Of a stretch of 64,000 bases of DNA, positions 50,920-60,911 are shown in pieces (positions within the stretch are counted from its first letter, which is position 1; the number at the start of each line of letters is the position of its first letter). Position numbers and translations under genes: made by a program. Source of the stretch: Imperialibacter sp963977595 (lineage in GTDB: Bacteria > Bacteroidota > Bacteroidia > Cytophagales > Cyclobacteriaceae); assembly GCF_048007035.1 (NCBI RefSeq), contig NZ_CP180355.1:6510001-6574000 (forward strand), in the 5' to 3' direction. The notes beneath the pieces were generated by a model. It searched no databases, was not told the origin of the DNA, and worked only from the letters and a program-made list of their open reading frames with translations.

Positions 50920-52989
50920 TTAATTGCTGTCATTCCTGGCGAATCCGCCCTTTCCTAAGCGCTTGAGTATATTTTCTGACCATTGATAAGCATCTGGAAC
51001 ATCACCGACAAATTCCGTTTTTGCAGGCCAGATCAGTGCAGGTATCTGATTGACATCGGTTGCCTGAAGGCAATTGAGCATTTCTATCGCTGGCCCTTTT
51101 CCTTCGGGGTCGCTCACTACATCCTGTGTGGCAGGTGGGTTTTTCAAAATGACAGTTTCACATTTCCCATCCAGCAAGGCCGCATATAATGACACCACGG
51201 TCATCTCCTCTCTGGCGGCAATGCCAATTTTTGTTGGGTCGATGCCAGGAAGTGTCCGACAGAATTGAAGACTCCGCAAAACATCATACACCTGCATGGA
51301 GGCAATCGTTCTTCCTGTCCAGGCCGAGGCACGTCTGATGTGCCATTGAAGCCCGGGATCCCACCCTGTTTCTCCAACACCTCTCGGCTCAAAATAGGCT
51401 ATGTTCCAGTCTTTTGACAATTTGGAAGCGAAGCTTTCAGAATCCCACCGATCCTCATCATAATTGCGTAGCACAATCATTAAAGGCTTAACCGTGCTTG
51501 AGTCGCCTCTCCAGCGGACGTCTATTTTTAAGCGCCATCCCTCCTCTGAAACAAAGCTGAATATCCTGTTTCCGGCGTTTTCATTAAACATACTTTGTAT
51601 TTCGAGTTGCGAATCAAATGCAGCCTCTTTTGCTGGAAAATGGCCAAATGTTTTTTCACGCAAAAATCTTTTTACTGAATCACGATGAGAAGAAAGCTCT
51701 TCTTCGGTAGTGATTTCCTGAGCTTTGGCTAGTGGGATAAAAGAATCTTGTATCGTGCGTGTCCGGTCTCCCTCCGGCGGGCCATCGACGTACACTTTCA
51801 GCTCTTCAAAAGAAAGCTGATTTTCAGGGTTCTCATCAATATCTCCCACCTGATTCGGAGTAATTTTCTTTCCCATAAGTTTATCAAGGAAAAAAGAGAA
51901 AATCTCTTGACGAGATACTTGATGGTAAGAGTGGCCACCGGGTGTTTCAACAAGAGATATGTTGTCGGGCTTCCCGTACATCTCATACATTTTCTGGGCT
52001 TCAGATTCAAGCTCACGCACCGATTCAATCTTATACATCTCATCCTGGTTGGCCTGGGCGATGAGCAATGGCCGTGGGGCAATCAAAGCGCCTATGTCGG
52101 CAAAATCACGACCATAGAGGTTATTAGGCATCATGCAATCGCAGTGTCCGTCAACGGTTCTGTTGAATACATGATCCTTTAATGTGGCTCCCCCACAAAC
52201 AGGAGCAACGGCCTTTATGCGAGGATCGGCAGCAGCAATGTACCACGACTGAGAGCCACCGCCTGAAATGCCAGTCACCCCGATTTTATCTGCATCCACC
52301 TCCGGCCTTTCCGAAAGAAGGTCAATGGCCCGAATAGCATTCCAAAGTTCCACTCCGGCAGGATTATATCCCCGGCTGTACCAATTAAACCACCCTTTTG
52401 AATAGGGCCCCCAATGATGCCCTGGCACCTCACCAAACTGAATGGTTTCGGTGATCAGGCATACAAAGCCCAGCTGCGCAAATTTTATGGGGTGGGCCTG
52501 GTAGTGCGCCTTTTGGGTTGGAGAGTGCCCACATACATAAAGGATGGCAGGTCGGGGCTCTTTGATGCTATCAGGAATGTACAGGTTTGCCCTTACGTAT
52601 AAGCCAGGCAGCGGCTCAAAATACAGCTTTTCAATTCGGTAGCCCTCTTTCTGGATGGTACCCGTCACCTTTACGTTCAATGCCGATTTTTCTCCATTCA
52701 GGGGCAGGTGATCAATGCCCATCATTTCTATAAACTCCACGTAGCGCTGGCGCCTTATTTTCTCCCAATCACCTAGCGAGTGGATATCCGAATGGAAATT
52801 GTCGGTAATATCAGCCGATACTTTGTTCAGGTAGCTCCGAATATTATTCTCGACCGACGGGCGTGCAATCTCGCTGTCGACTCGGGAAGTTGAACGATCA
52901 GAACATGATGAAATAAAGAGGCTGCTACATAGACAAAGGATGCTGATAACATTAAAAGCCACATACCTGATTCTAGTTTGATGATCCAT
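50920..52989 (-). CDS. Lipoprotein with tandem alpha/beta-hydrolase domains (acetylxylan esterase-like)
   Basis: A 689-residue lipoprotein from the ATG at 52989 (lipobox SSLFISSC, cysteine 29). The first alpha/beta-hydrolase domain (about 110-380) has the nucleophile elbow GISGGGSQSW, an acid QANQDEMY and a histidine in GGHSYHQ; it matches acetylxylan-esterase-like Bacteroidota enzymes. The second half (about 430-680) repeats the fold, but its elbow reads GIAAREEM, without serine, so it is probably inactive or purely structural. The enzyme would remove acetyl or other esters from sugars or xylan outside the cytoplasm. It is monocistronic; 52990-53271 upstream holds no gene. Confidence 0.83.
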   Translation of the reverse strand: MDHQTRIRYVAFNVISILCLCSSLFISSCSDRSTSRVDSEIARPSVENNIRSYLNKVSADITDNFHSDIHSLGDWEKIRRQRYVEFIEMMGIDHLPLNGEKSALNVKVTGTIQKEGYRIEKLYFEPLPGLYVRANLYIPDSIKEPRPAILYVCGHSPTQKAHYQAHPIKFAQLGFVCLITETIQFGEVPGHHWGPYSKGWFNWYSRGYNPAGVELWNAIRAIDLLSERPEVDADKIGVTGISGGGSQSWYIAAADPRIKAVAPVCGGATLKDHVFNRTVDGHCDCMMPNNLYGRDFADIGALIAPRPLLIAQANQDEMYKIESVRELESEAQKMYEMYGKPDNISLVETPGGHSYHQVSRQEIFSFFLDKLMGKKITPNQVGDIDENPENQLSFEELKVYVDGPPEGDRTRTIQDSFIPLAKAQEITTEEELSSHRDSVKRFLREKTFGHFPAKEAAFDSQLEIQSMFNENAGNRIFSFVSEEGWRLKIDVRWRGDSSTVKPLMIVLRNYDEDRWDSESFASKLSKDWNIAYFEPRGVGETGWDPGLQWHIRRASAWTGRTIASMQVYDVLRSLQFCRTLPGIDPTKIGIAAREEMTVVSLYAALLDGKCETVILKNPPATQDVVSDPEGKGPAIEMLNCLQATDVNQIPALIWPAKTEFVGDVPDAYQWSENILKRLGKGGFARNDSN

Positions 52990-53271
52990 TGAAAAGAGGT
53001 AAAGTTGTTTTGAGTTGCAGGCCTGCATTCATTTGGTCGCAACAGCATCAATAAAATTAGCAATTATTACCATTACCATTCTTTCGGATCGATGGGATTT
53101 AAATATTAATACTCGATCTGAGCACTGAAAATGGAGAAAGAGCGAGCTGAACTTCACTTTGCGATTGACACCAGCATTTATCTTAACTGAGTCTCTTCAA
53201 GTTATTTGCTGATTTTTATCATTTCCTACTGGAGACGGATGGCCTTTCTTTGCGTGTAAATCAAGTAAAAC

Positions 53272-54633
53272 ATGCAGCAGCAGTCATCCCTTCTTTCCAA
53301 ATACAATATACCAGGACCTCGCTATACCAGTTACCCCACCGTGCCCTACTGGGAGTCGGACGATTTCACCTGCAAACAATGGACTCGAAGCTTCCAGCAA
53401 GCATTTGCTGAAACAACTGATGAAGAGGGAATTAGCCTGTACATTCACCTACCCTACTGCGAAAGCCTGTGCACATTTTGCGGGTGCAACAAACGGATTA
53501 CCAAGAACCATGGAGTGGAGACACCGTACATCAGCACTTTGCTGAAGGAATGGGACTTTTACGTGGCACGGCTTCCAAAAAAACCAGTGATTAAAGAGAT
53601 ACACCTGGGAGGCGGAACACCCACTTTTTTTTCTCCTGTCAGCCTGCAGTGGCTGATTATCGGGATACTTTCAAAGGCCCATAAGCACCCCAAAGCATCT
53701 TTCAGCTTTGAGGGGCACCCTAACAACACCTCATATGAGCATTTGAAAACACTCAGGGAACTGGGTTTTAACAGGGTAAGCTATGGTATTCAGGATTTTG
53801 ATCCGGTAGTGCAGGAGGCCATCCATCGCCATCAGACGTTTGACAAAGTGAAGGAGGTGACAGAGTGGTCAAGGGAATTGGGCTATACATCTATCAACTA
53901 CGATCTGGTTTACGGCTTGCCTTTCCAAACATCAAACTCCATCATTGATACGATTGAGAAAGTAAAAGAATTGAAGCCGGATCGCATAGCATTTTATAGT
54001 TATGCCCATGTGCCATGGATCAAGGGGAATGGGCAAAGGAAGTTCTCGGAAGCTGATTTACCAAAGGATGACGAAAAACGAGCTTTGTATGAACTTGGAA
54101 GAGACATGTTGCTGGACATCGATTTGGTGGAGATAGGCATGGATCATTTCGCCACCAAACAGGATGAGCTTTATGAATCATCAATTAACGGACAGCTTCA
54201 CCGTAATTTCATGGGCTATACCGCCTCCTCCACCAAACTACTGATTGGCCTGGGAGTTTCTTCCATTAGCGACTCGTGGTATGGCTTTGCGCAGAACCAC
54301 AAAGACATTGAGACCTATCAAGAGTCGGTCGAAAGTGGCTTTTTGCCCGTTTTCAGAGGGCATATGCTCAATCAGGAAGACCTCATCATCAGGCAGCACA
54401 TTCTCGATCTTATGTGCAGGTTCTCCACAACGCTACGTGAGACACAAATGTCGTACCGCTCCATACTGGAAAGGCTGGCTGAGCCGATGCAGGACGAGCT
54501 AATCGAGTTGAGAGGAGACGATGTCCGCATCACTGAAAAAGGACGTGCGTTTATCCGAAACATTTGCATGGCGTTCGATAAACGACTTTGGCGAAAACAG
54601 CCCGAAACACAACTTTTTTCATCCACTATTTGA
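53272..54633 (+). CDS. hemN: Oxygen-independent coproporphyrinogen III dehydrogenase
   Basis: A 453-residue radical SAM enzyme. The cluster-binding cysteines are C63, C67 and C70 (HLPYCESLCTFCGCN), with the extra C72 typical of true HemN rather than HemW. GRYTSYPTVPYW-type N-terminus (residues 16-27), EIHLGGGTPTF and HRHQTFDKV also fit. It decarboxylates coproporphyrinogen III to protoporphyrinogen IX without oxygen, allowing haem synthesis at low oxygen. That matters here because at least two proteins of the window contain cytochrome c domains. Confidence 0.95.
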   Translation: MQQQSSLLSKYNIPGPRYTSYPTVPYWESDDFTCKQWTRSFQQAFAETTDEEGISLYIHLPYCESLCTFCGCNKRITKNHGVETPYISTLLKEWDFYVARLPKKPVIKEIHLGGGTPTFFSPVSLQWLIIGILSKAHKHPKASFSFEGHPNNTSYEHLKTLRELGFNRVSYGIQDFDPVVQEAIHRHQTFDKVKEVTEWSRELGYTSINYDLVYGLPFQTSNSIIDTIEKVKELKPDRIAFYSYAHVPWIKGNGQRKFSEADLPKDDEKRALYELGRDMLLDIDLVEIGMDHFATKQDELYESSINGQLHRNFMGYTASSTKLLIGLGVSSISDSWYGFAQNHKDIETYQESVESGFLPVFRGHMLNQEDLIIRQHILDLMCRFSTTLRETQMSYRSILERLAEPMQDELIELRGDDVRITEKGRAFIRNICMAFDKRLWRKQPETQLFSSTI

Positions 54634-54695
54634 TGGTATGAGTGGTTTGGCGGCTAAAAGGTTTGTGCTTTACTTTGAACAAAGCCTTTTACCCA

Positions 54696-55595
54696 ATGAA
54701 AAAACCTACCTACCTATTATTCGCTTTGGCACTCACGTTGGCCGCTTGCCAACCCCGGGCAAAAAAGCAAACGCTGGACGACCTGAAGCAAAGCATTGCA
54801 GCAGCTTTTGAAGCCAACACCGGCGACTATGCCATTGCCTTCAAGGATCTCAGCAATCCTGACAATCAACTTTACATCAACGAAAAGGAGACTTTTCATG
54901 CCGCCAGTACCATGAAAACGCCGGTAATGATTGAGCTATTTAAGCAAGCCCGTGCCGGTAAGTTCAGTCTTTCCGACTCCATTCTGGTTGTCAATGATTT
55001 TAAAAGTATTGTCGACTCATCGGCCTATACCATGGATATAGGCGAAGATAGTGGCGAAGGACTTTACAGCTTTGTTGGCCAAAAGCTTACCATTTATGAT
55101 CTGACCTATGAAATGATCACTGTGAGTAGCAATCTGGCCACCAATATCCTTATAGAATTGGTAGGTGCGCCGAACGTAATGACAACCATGAAAGCATTCG
55201 GAGCTAACGACATCCAGGTGCTGCGTGGCGTGGAAGACCAAAAGGCCTATGAGCTGGGCATGAACAACACGACAACAGCTAAAGACCTGGCCATTGTGAT
55301 GGAAATGATTGCAACAGACAAGGCCGGTGCCCCGGAAGACTGCTCAGCAATGATTAAAATTCTGAAAGACCAGCAGTTCAATGACATCATCCCAGCCTAT
55401 TTGCCAGATTCAGTTTCTGTGGCGCATAAAACAGGCTCCATTGCCAAATTGCATCACGATTCTGGCATTGTTTATCTACCCGATGGACGGAAATATGTGC
55501 TGGTACTGCTGTCTAAGAACCTGAATACCATGGAAGAAGGTACTGAGGTGCTGGCAAGGGTGTCGGAGAAGGTATACAGCTATTTGAATCAATAG
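54696..55595 (+). CDS. Class A beta-lactamase-like serine hydrolase lipoprotein
   Basis: A 299-residue protein from the ATG at 54696 (lipobox LTLAAC, cysteine 18). The serine motif S71-x-x-K74 (AASTMKTP), an SxN-type motif in SSNLATN and the KTG motif in AHKTGSIA are all present, so the active site looks complete. It has the size and order of class A beta-lactamases. As a lipoprotein in an environmental Bacteroidota it may be a peptidoglycan or beta-lactam hydrolase; resistance cannot be claimed from sequence. It starts shortly after hemN, on the same strand, without overlap. Confidence 0.85.
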   Translation: MKKPTYLLFALALTLAACQPRAKKQTLDDLKQSIAAAFEANTGDYAIAFKDLSNPDNQLYINEKETFHAASTMKTPVMIELFKQARAGKFSLSDSILVVNDFKSIVDSSAYTMDIGEDSGEGLYSFVGQKLTIYDLTYEMITVSSNLATNILIELVGAPNVMTTMKAFGANDIQVLRGVEDQKAYELGMNNTTTAKDLAIVMEMIATDKAGAPEDCSAMIKILKDQQFNDIIPAYLPDSVSVAHKTGSIAKLHHDSGIVYLPDGRKYVLVLLSKNLNTMEEGTEVLARVSEKVYSYLNQ

Positions 55596-55758
55596 TCGGC
55601 AACAGCTTTAGTTTCAAAAAGACTGCAACCGAATCGCTCGGGCAAAAGCAATCTGTCTCCAGGTTAACATATTTACCGCCCTCCTTTGAGACATTTGTCT
55701 ACCAGTGTTGCCGGGTATCTACCTATTTTGCTTGCTGAAATTAATTTGACATATATTG

Positions 55759-58700
55759 ATGAAACAACACCTACTTGAAAAGGCATCGTTGAAGCTTCTG
55801 CCTTTCGTCTTTATCACCCTCATCGGATTTTCTTGCAGCGAATCACGTGACAGCTCGCTTTTGGTTGTCTACGAAAAAAATCATGCGTTGACAGCATCAA
55901 TTAGCCAACTGATGGCCGATGCCACTACAAAGGGCATAAAAACCGATAGTGTGTCCATCACAAGCGACCGCCCTGGCGACAATCTTTGGAAGAACAAGGG
56001 CGTGCTTTTACTGGCCAATACAAATCACCTTACTCTACAGTGGCAAACCGATATTGAACGCTATGTGCAAACCGGTGGAGCACTCCTCGCCCCCAGCGAC
56101 ACAGTTAACCAATATCAATGGCCCTGGTTATTTGCGGCAGGAGGAACCGGGTCAAAAAACTATGATGGTGGCAAAGTTACCTTTTTCACAGCAAGCGACT
56201 TGACTAGTGAAATGATCGCTTCCTCGTTAGCGGACAACGCTATCAATAAAAAAAGTGTAAGGAGCCTGCCAGCACCTGACGTGAGTCGGTTTACAAAAAT
56301 CATTCTCGACGCTGAGGTCAACGAACCCATGGAGTTGGATATACTGCCTGATGGCAAGCTGCTATTTATCGAGAGAGAAGGCAACCTGAAAATGTTTGAC
56401 CCCGAATCGAACGAAACAAAGATACTTCACACCTTCAAAGTAAACACAGAAGGTAACTACGAAGACGGCATGCTTGGCCTGGCAGTAGACCCGAACTATG
56501 ATCAAAACAACTGGATTTACATCTACTACTCTCCACTGGGTGGTGCCTCCCGGCAAAACCTGTCCAGGTTCACACTGCTGGCCGACAGCCTGATAGTGGG
56601 CAGTGAAAAAATTGTGCTTGAGGTAGGCGTGCAACGGGAAACCTGCTGCCATTCAGGTGGTGGTATTGTGTTTGGGCCTAACGGCCATCTTTACCTCAGC
56701 ACCGGTGACAACACCAGCTCGAAGGAATCGAGCGGCTACTCCCCTCTTGACGAACGCCCTGGCCGTGGGCCTTTCGATTCACAGAAGGGCTCTTCCAATA
56801 CGCATGATCTTCGTGGTAAAATTCTAAGGATCAAACCTACAGCGGACGGCTCCTACACCATTCCCGATGGCAATCTATTTCCGAAGGACGGTTCGCAGGG
56901 ACGACCCGAGATTTACGTGATGGGTTGCAGAAACCCATTTCGGTTCACGGTGGACATGAAAACCGGCTACGTGTATTGGGGCGATGTGGGGCCCGACTCT
57001 GGCAGAGACAGCGAAAAAGGTCCTCAGAGCTACGACGAATGGAACCAGGCAAAAACACCTGGCTTTTATGGCTGGCCTTACTTCGAAGCGAACAACATTG
57101 CTTTCCCTATGGTTGATTTCGCCACGGATGAAATTGGCCCCAAGCAGGATCCTGCCCACCCTATTAATGAATCGCCCAATAATACCGGCTCAAGAGAATT
57201 GCCTCCTGCAAGGCCTGCCATGATTTGGTATCCTTACGGCCAGTCGGACATTTGGCCTATGCTGGGCACTGGCTCCAGAAGTGCGATGTCTGGCCCCATG
57301 TACTACAAGCCAGCTGGCGCTTCCAAAGCTGGGTTTCCTGAGTACTACAATGGCAAGCTCTTCATTTATGAGTGGGCACGTAGCTGGATCAAGGTGGTGT
57401 CGTTTGACGAGGACTGGAACCCGACGCAAATTGAGTCTTTTCTGCCTGACGAAACATTCGTGAAGCCGATCGACATGGAGTTCGATAAAAATGGCGTGAT
57501 GTACCTGCTGGAGTACGGATCCAACTACTTTGCCAATAATGTGGACGCAAGGTTGGTAAGGATTGAGTACGCCGAAGGCAACAGAGCGCCTGTGCCAGCA
57601 ATAGCGTCGGACAAAACGAGAGGCGCTGTGCCCCTCGCCGTCAACTTTTCAGCCCAGGGCTCTTTTGACTACGACAAAGACGATGCTTTGGTATTTAGCT
57701 GGACAACCAAAGACGGCAAGAAGTATGAGGGCCGTGAAGTGAGCATTACTTTTGATCAGCCCGGTGAACAAGAAGTGGAGCTTACTGTTACCGACTCCAA
57801 AGGCGAAACTGCATCAGCCTTTGCCAAGATCATAGCCGGTAATGAGCCTTCCAATATCGTATTTGACTACAGCGGTAACCAATCCTTCTATTTTGGTAAG
57901 GAAACCAATTCTTACAAAGTAATCGTCACCGACAAAGAAGACGGCAGCACAGAGGACGGCAGTATCACCAGCGAGGCAGTAAGCGTCAACTTCAGCTACC
58001 TCGAAGGCGGCTATGACCAGGCCAACCTGGGTGAGGATTTCTTCAAAAATCCGGCTATCAATATGAAAGGAAAAAACATGATCGCCAACAGCGATTGTTT
58101 GTCGTGCCACTCCGTCGATCAGAAGTCGATTGGTCCGGCCTATATCGAAATTGCGAAAAGATACGCCGATGATCCATCATCACGAGACATGCTGGCAGGC
58201 AAAATCATTGAAGGCGGCAATGGCAACTGGGGCCACAGCCTGATGGCAGCCCACCCACAACTTACACTCGACGAAACAAGGGTAATGGTGGATTATATCC
58301 TGTCGCTGGTGAAGGAAAGCCCAACGACAAGTTTGCCTTTGGCGGGCAGTGTTACGCTGAATAAACAGACCGCTGAAAACCAAGGCGCTTATGTTGTCGG
58401 CATTCGGTATACCGACAAAGGAAACGGCACCATTCCCGCCATCGAGTCGTCAAAGATAATTATGATCAAGACGCCCGTACTTGAGGCTGAAAACTACAAT
58501 TTCTTCAACGACGTGCAACAGCAGCGGCCCAACGGTGGTGACTTTGCCTTCCTGAGCAATATCAATGATGGGTCATATATTGGCTACAAAAACATTGACT
58601 TGAAGGGAATCAGCAAAATTTCCGTGACCTTGATGGCAGTGAAAGGCGGAACGATCAATATTGTTTCAGGTAGCCCCACAGGCAAGGTAATAGGCAGTGT

Positions 58701-58863
58701 GGATGTACCTGCGTTTGAAGGTTCGTGGAGAGACCGCAAGTGGACAAATGCTGACATCACTATTGATAAAGCGGATCAGATTGGCGATTTGTATTTTGTT
58801 GTCTCTCACCCAGACAAGGAAACTAATCTGATGAGTCTGGATAAAATCAGCTTTTTTAAATAA
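55759..58863 (+). CDS. Large lipoprotein: ThuA-like, sugar dehydrogenase propeller, PKD, cytochrome c and CBM6 domains
   Basis: A 1034-residue lipoprotein (lipobox TLIGFSC, cysteine 26). The ATG at 55759 follows a TTG. Residues of about 35-165 look like a degenerate ThuA/glutamine-amidotransferase-like domain (LLVVYEKNHAL, VLLLANTNHLTL). About 175-620 is a glucose/sorbosone dehydrogenase propeller (MELDILPDGKLLFIEREGN, CCHSGGGIVFGPNGHLYLSTGDN) of the PQQ-type family. A PKD domain follows, then cytochrome c with C780-x-x-C783-H784 (CLSCHSVDQKSIGP), and a C-terminal CBM6-like domain (VLEAENYNFF). It likely oxidises sugars at the cell surface and passes electrons to its own haem. Confidence 0.9.
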   Translation: MKQHLLEKASLKLLPFVFITLIGFSCSESRDSSLLVVYEKNHALTASISQLMADATTKGIKTDSVSITSDRPGDNLWKNKGVLLLANTNHLTLQWQTDIERYVQTGGALLAPSDTVNQYQWPWLFAAGGTGSKNYDGGKVTFFTASDLTSEMIASSLADNAINKKSVRSLPAPDVSRFTKIILDAEVNEPMELDILPDGKLLFIEREGNLKMFDPESNETKILHTFKVNTEGNYEDGMLGLAVDPNYDQNNWIYIYYSPLGGASRQNLSRFTLLADSLIVGSEKIVLEVGVQRETCCHSGGGIVFGPNGHLYLSTGDNTSSKESSGYSPLDERPGRGPFDSQKGSSNTHDLRGKILRIKPTADGSYTIPDGNLFPKDGSQGRPEIYVMGCRNPFRFTVDMKTGYVYWGDVGPDSGRDSEKGPQSYDEWNQAKTPGFYGWPYFEANNIAFPMVDFATDEIGPKQDPAHPINESPNNTGSRELPPARPAMIWYPYGQSDIWPMLGTGSRSAMSGPMYYKPAGASKAGFPEYYNGKLFIYEWARSWIKVVSFDEDWNPTQIESFLPDETFVKPIDMEFDKNGVMYLLEYGSNYFANNVDARLVRIEYAEGNRAPVPAIASDKTRGAVPLAVNFSAQGSFDYDKDDALVFSWTTKDGKKYEGREVSITFDQPGEQEVELTVTDSKGETASAFAKIIAGNEPSNIVFDYSGNQSFYFGKETNSYKVIVTDKEDGSTEDGSITSEAVSVNFSYLEGGYDQANLGEDFFKNPAINMKGKNMIANSDCLSCHSVDQKSIGPAYIEIAKRYADDPSSRDMLAGKIIEGGNGNWGHSLMAAHPQLTLDETRVMVDYILSLVKESPTTSLPLAGSVTLNKQTAENQGAYVVGIRYTDKGNGTIPAIESSKIIMIKTPVLEAENYNFFNDVQQQRPNGGDFAFLSNINDGSYIGYKNIDLKGISKISVTLMAVKGGTINIVSGSPTGKVIGSVDVPAFEGSWRDRKWTNADITIDKADQIGDLYFVVSHPDKETNLMSLDKISFFK

Positions 58864-58890
58864 ATAGCAAGTAAGTCATCGTCGAATAGG

Positions 58891-58925
58891 AAAGCACCTG
58901 TCTTAATGAGATGGGTGCTTTTTTG
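58891..58925 (+). terminator. Terminator of the sugar dehydrogenase gene
   Basis: AAAGCACC (58891-58898) pairs with GGTGCTTT (58914-58921), followed by TTTTTG, about 27 bases after the stop. The rest of the stretch to 59153 holds no gene. Confidence 0.8.
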
Positions 58926-59153
58926 TTTCTAACAAATGATATTGACCTGGTGAAATAGCCATAAGGAATACCTTACCCAACAGAATGAATATACCTCTAA
59001 CACGAGAAATGTTCAATTCCAAAACGGTTCAGCTATTCCATGTGGCCATTGAAAAACAATTATATACACATGAAATAAGGCTTTTCATTTATGCACCACC
59101 CAAATTCAGAAAACCGATTAAGGGCCCAATTAAATTTGACTTTACTGCTACTG

Positions 59154-59996
59154 TCACCGCCCGGCAGCATCTGGTTCTGAGAGCGAAGAGCTCAAATCCA
59201 CATCCACAGGGGCTGTCCCTACTCTTCCCACAGCGGGCAGTTCAAGCGCCAAATCAAACACATCAAGCTCCATGCTTAAACCCAGTACATTCACCTCCAA
59301 TCCTTCCTGAAAACCTGCTGTCAGACCCAGTAAGCCATATACGGAAGCCTGCATACCTGTTCCACTTGCCGACCACCCAAACGTTTCTTTCCATGGCCGC
59401 CAGTCCTTTCCAATGGCTGTAGATGGAAGGTCGAGACCAAGTCCGGGTACTTCAAGACCAAGCCATGCGATAAACGTATTGCTATTAGGCCCTGGCCAAA
59501 CTGTATAAGTATCAGCGTATGGGTATCTCTCAATAGCCTCTTCCACCTGGCCGATGAGCATTTCTGCTTCGCTTCCCCTTTTATCCAGCAGCAATGTGGG
59601 TTCATTGCCATACCAGCTTTTGTCGGGAATGCCAGCCTCTGTAAACAGAGCCGTTCCATTTCTGTTTAGCGCCCAACCAATGATCTGGCTGACCTGATAG
59701 TGATCCGCACCGTGCCATTTTGTCGCAATCCAGGAGTGTACAGCAAGTATTTTTTTGGCGCCCCAGGTGCGAGCGGCATACACCTGGATCACCGCACCTT
59801 CATACTGCTCGGGTTTAGGAGCCAAACCATAGCTGTAAGCCGAGCCACCAATATCAGAGGCAGCGAGGGGCTCCCGCCTAATCTTAAAAGGTTCGATCAG
59901 GTAGATACCATAAACATAGCATAGCCCAAATACCAACCAGGCCACTTTCGATAAGCGGAATTTTTTCTTTGGCTTGACATTGAGTTGACGATCCAT
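59154..59996 (-). CDS. DUF3750 family protein
   Basis: A 280-residue protein from the ATG at 59996 (the frame opens at a TTG three codons earlier). One N-terminal membrane anchor (AWLVFGLCYVYGIYLIEP, about 18-35) is followed by the DUF3750 pattern: VIQVYAARTWGAKKILAVHSWIATK, YQVSQIIGWALNRNGTALF, PDKSWYGNEPTLLLD and the terminal ETFGWSASGTGMQASVYGLLGLTAGFQEGLEVNVLGL region. The conserved HSW, GxGMQ and GLEVNVLG blocks suggest an enzyme or transport-related protein, but its function is unknown. It stands alone. Confidence 0.85.
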   Translation of the reverse strand: MDRQLNVKPKKKFRLSKVAWLVFGLCYVYGIYLIEPFKIRREPLAASDIGGSAYSYGLAPKPEQYEGAVIQVYAARTWGAKKILAVHSWIATKWHGADHYQVSQIIGWALNRNGTALFTEAGIPDKSWYGNEPTLLLDKRGSEAEMLIGQVEEAIERYPYADTYTVWPGPNSNTFIAWLGLEVPGLGLDLPSTAIGKDWRPWKETFGWSASGTGMQASVYGLLGLTAGFQEGLEVNVLGLSMELDVFDLALELPAVGRVGTAPVDVDLSSSLSEPDAAGR

Positions 59997-60171
59997 AGGT
60001 TTCAATATAGTCTGCTTACGGTTAAACGAACAAAAAGTGACATTAGGCTAAATCTAACCTATTTACTAAGGGAGATTTATCGTCAAAGTGCCCTTTCAGA
60101 TTGGGACTGGCCTAATATTTGGTGAATGATGGTATATTGTTGGCTAGTATGGCTCCAATAAATATCAAATC

Positions 60172-60777
60172 ATGAAAAAAGTTCTCTTCATCTCTTTCAT
60201 GTTGCTAACAACGTGCTCGTTTGCCCAACCGGCTTTTTTCTATTTAAAAAACACAAATGTAGACACAGTAAGAATTCTATCTCACAACACTTACAAAATT
60301 CAGACTGATAGGGGAGATTATAAATACGGTGACCTGACGATGATGGTCTTTCCGACAAAGGATGATCAGCGGTCAAAAGATTATTCTGAATATGCCAACA
60401 GAGGGATCATTGTGAGGTTCATTAATCCGAATGCCGATCCTAGTTCAGTTACTTTCAGGAAGCCAGAGGGACAGTCCCAAGTAGTCAGTAGGGAAAAGCT
60501 GGCTTCATCAGATTTATTGAGCAAAGACGATCTGATTGTTTACCATCTGACAAGGTTTAACAATACACGCTTGACTGGAAAGTTTCTTCAAACGGCTGGA
60601 ATCGTTTTGAGTCTTGGCTCAGCATTGGTTTATGCAAAACATGGGTCAGACTCGAATATCGCCAGTTCCATGGTTATTGCAGGTGGGTTGTTTTCCATTG
60701 TTGGCTTCGGAATAGACATCTCTGCCAGCAAACACCTGAACAGACTTACGCTGGAATACTCATTCGGCAAAAGATAG
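60172..60777 (+). CDS. Secreted protein with two C-terminal membrane helices, unknown
   Basis: A 201-residue protein with a signal peptide (about 1-19, ending TCSFAQ). A beta-rich domain (about 20-130) follows, then two hydrophobic segments (FLQTAGIVLSLGSALVYA and ASSMVIAGGLFSIVGFGIDI) and a basic end (LEYSFGKR). The final strand resembles the C-terminus of small outer-membrane beta proteins. No family is recognised. It is monocistronic and followed by 134 bases without a gene. Confidence 0.65.
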   Translation: MKKVLFISFMLLTTCSFAQPAFFYLKNTNVDTVRILSHNTYKIQTDRGDYKYGDLTMMVFPTKDDQRSKDYSEYANRGIIVRFINPNADPSSVTFRKPEGQSQVVSREKLASSDLLSKDDLIVYHLTRFNNTRLTGKFLQTAGIVLSLGSALVYAKHGSDSNIASSMVIAGGLFSIVGFGIDISASKHLNRLTLEYSFGKR

Positions 60778-60860
60778 CCAATGGACTCCAGGCACTCCTC
60801 GCACAAATGAGTCATCCGTCCAGTTTGCAGCCAAGTTGAAGGCTTTGTTATGAACATAAA

Positions 60861-60890
60861 AAAGCAGCCCTCGTATCCGAAAGCTGCTTT
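60861..60890 (-). terminator. Terminator of the ThuA-domain gene
   Basis: AAAGCAGC/GCTGCTTT stem with a 14-base loop, followed by TTTTTTATG on the minus strand, about 20 bases after the stop at 60912. The stem has the same sequence as the tRNA-Met terminator stem (44467), but a different loop. Confidence 0.75.
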
Positions 60891-60911
60891 GTGTATTCAA
60901 TATGCTAAGCC

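Noticed and set aside
53220..53271. Fnr-type operator before hemN
   Set aside because: No TTGAT-N4-ATCAA-like site could be found upstream.
58985..59422. 145-codon plus-strand open frame
   Set aside because: Its second half is antisense to the DUF3750 gene and the first half has no conserved pattern.
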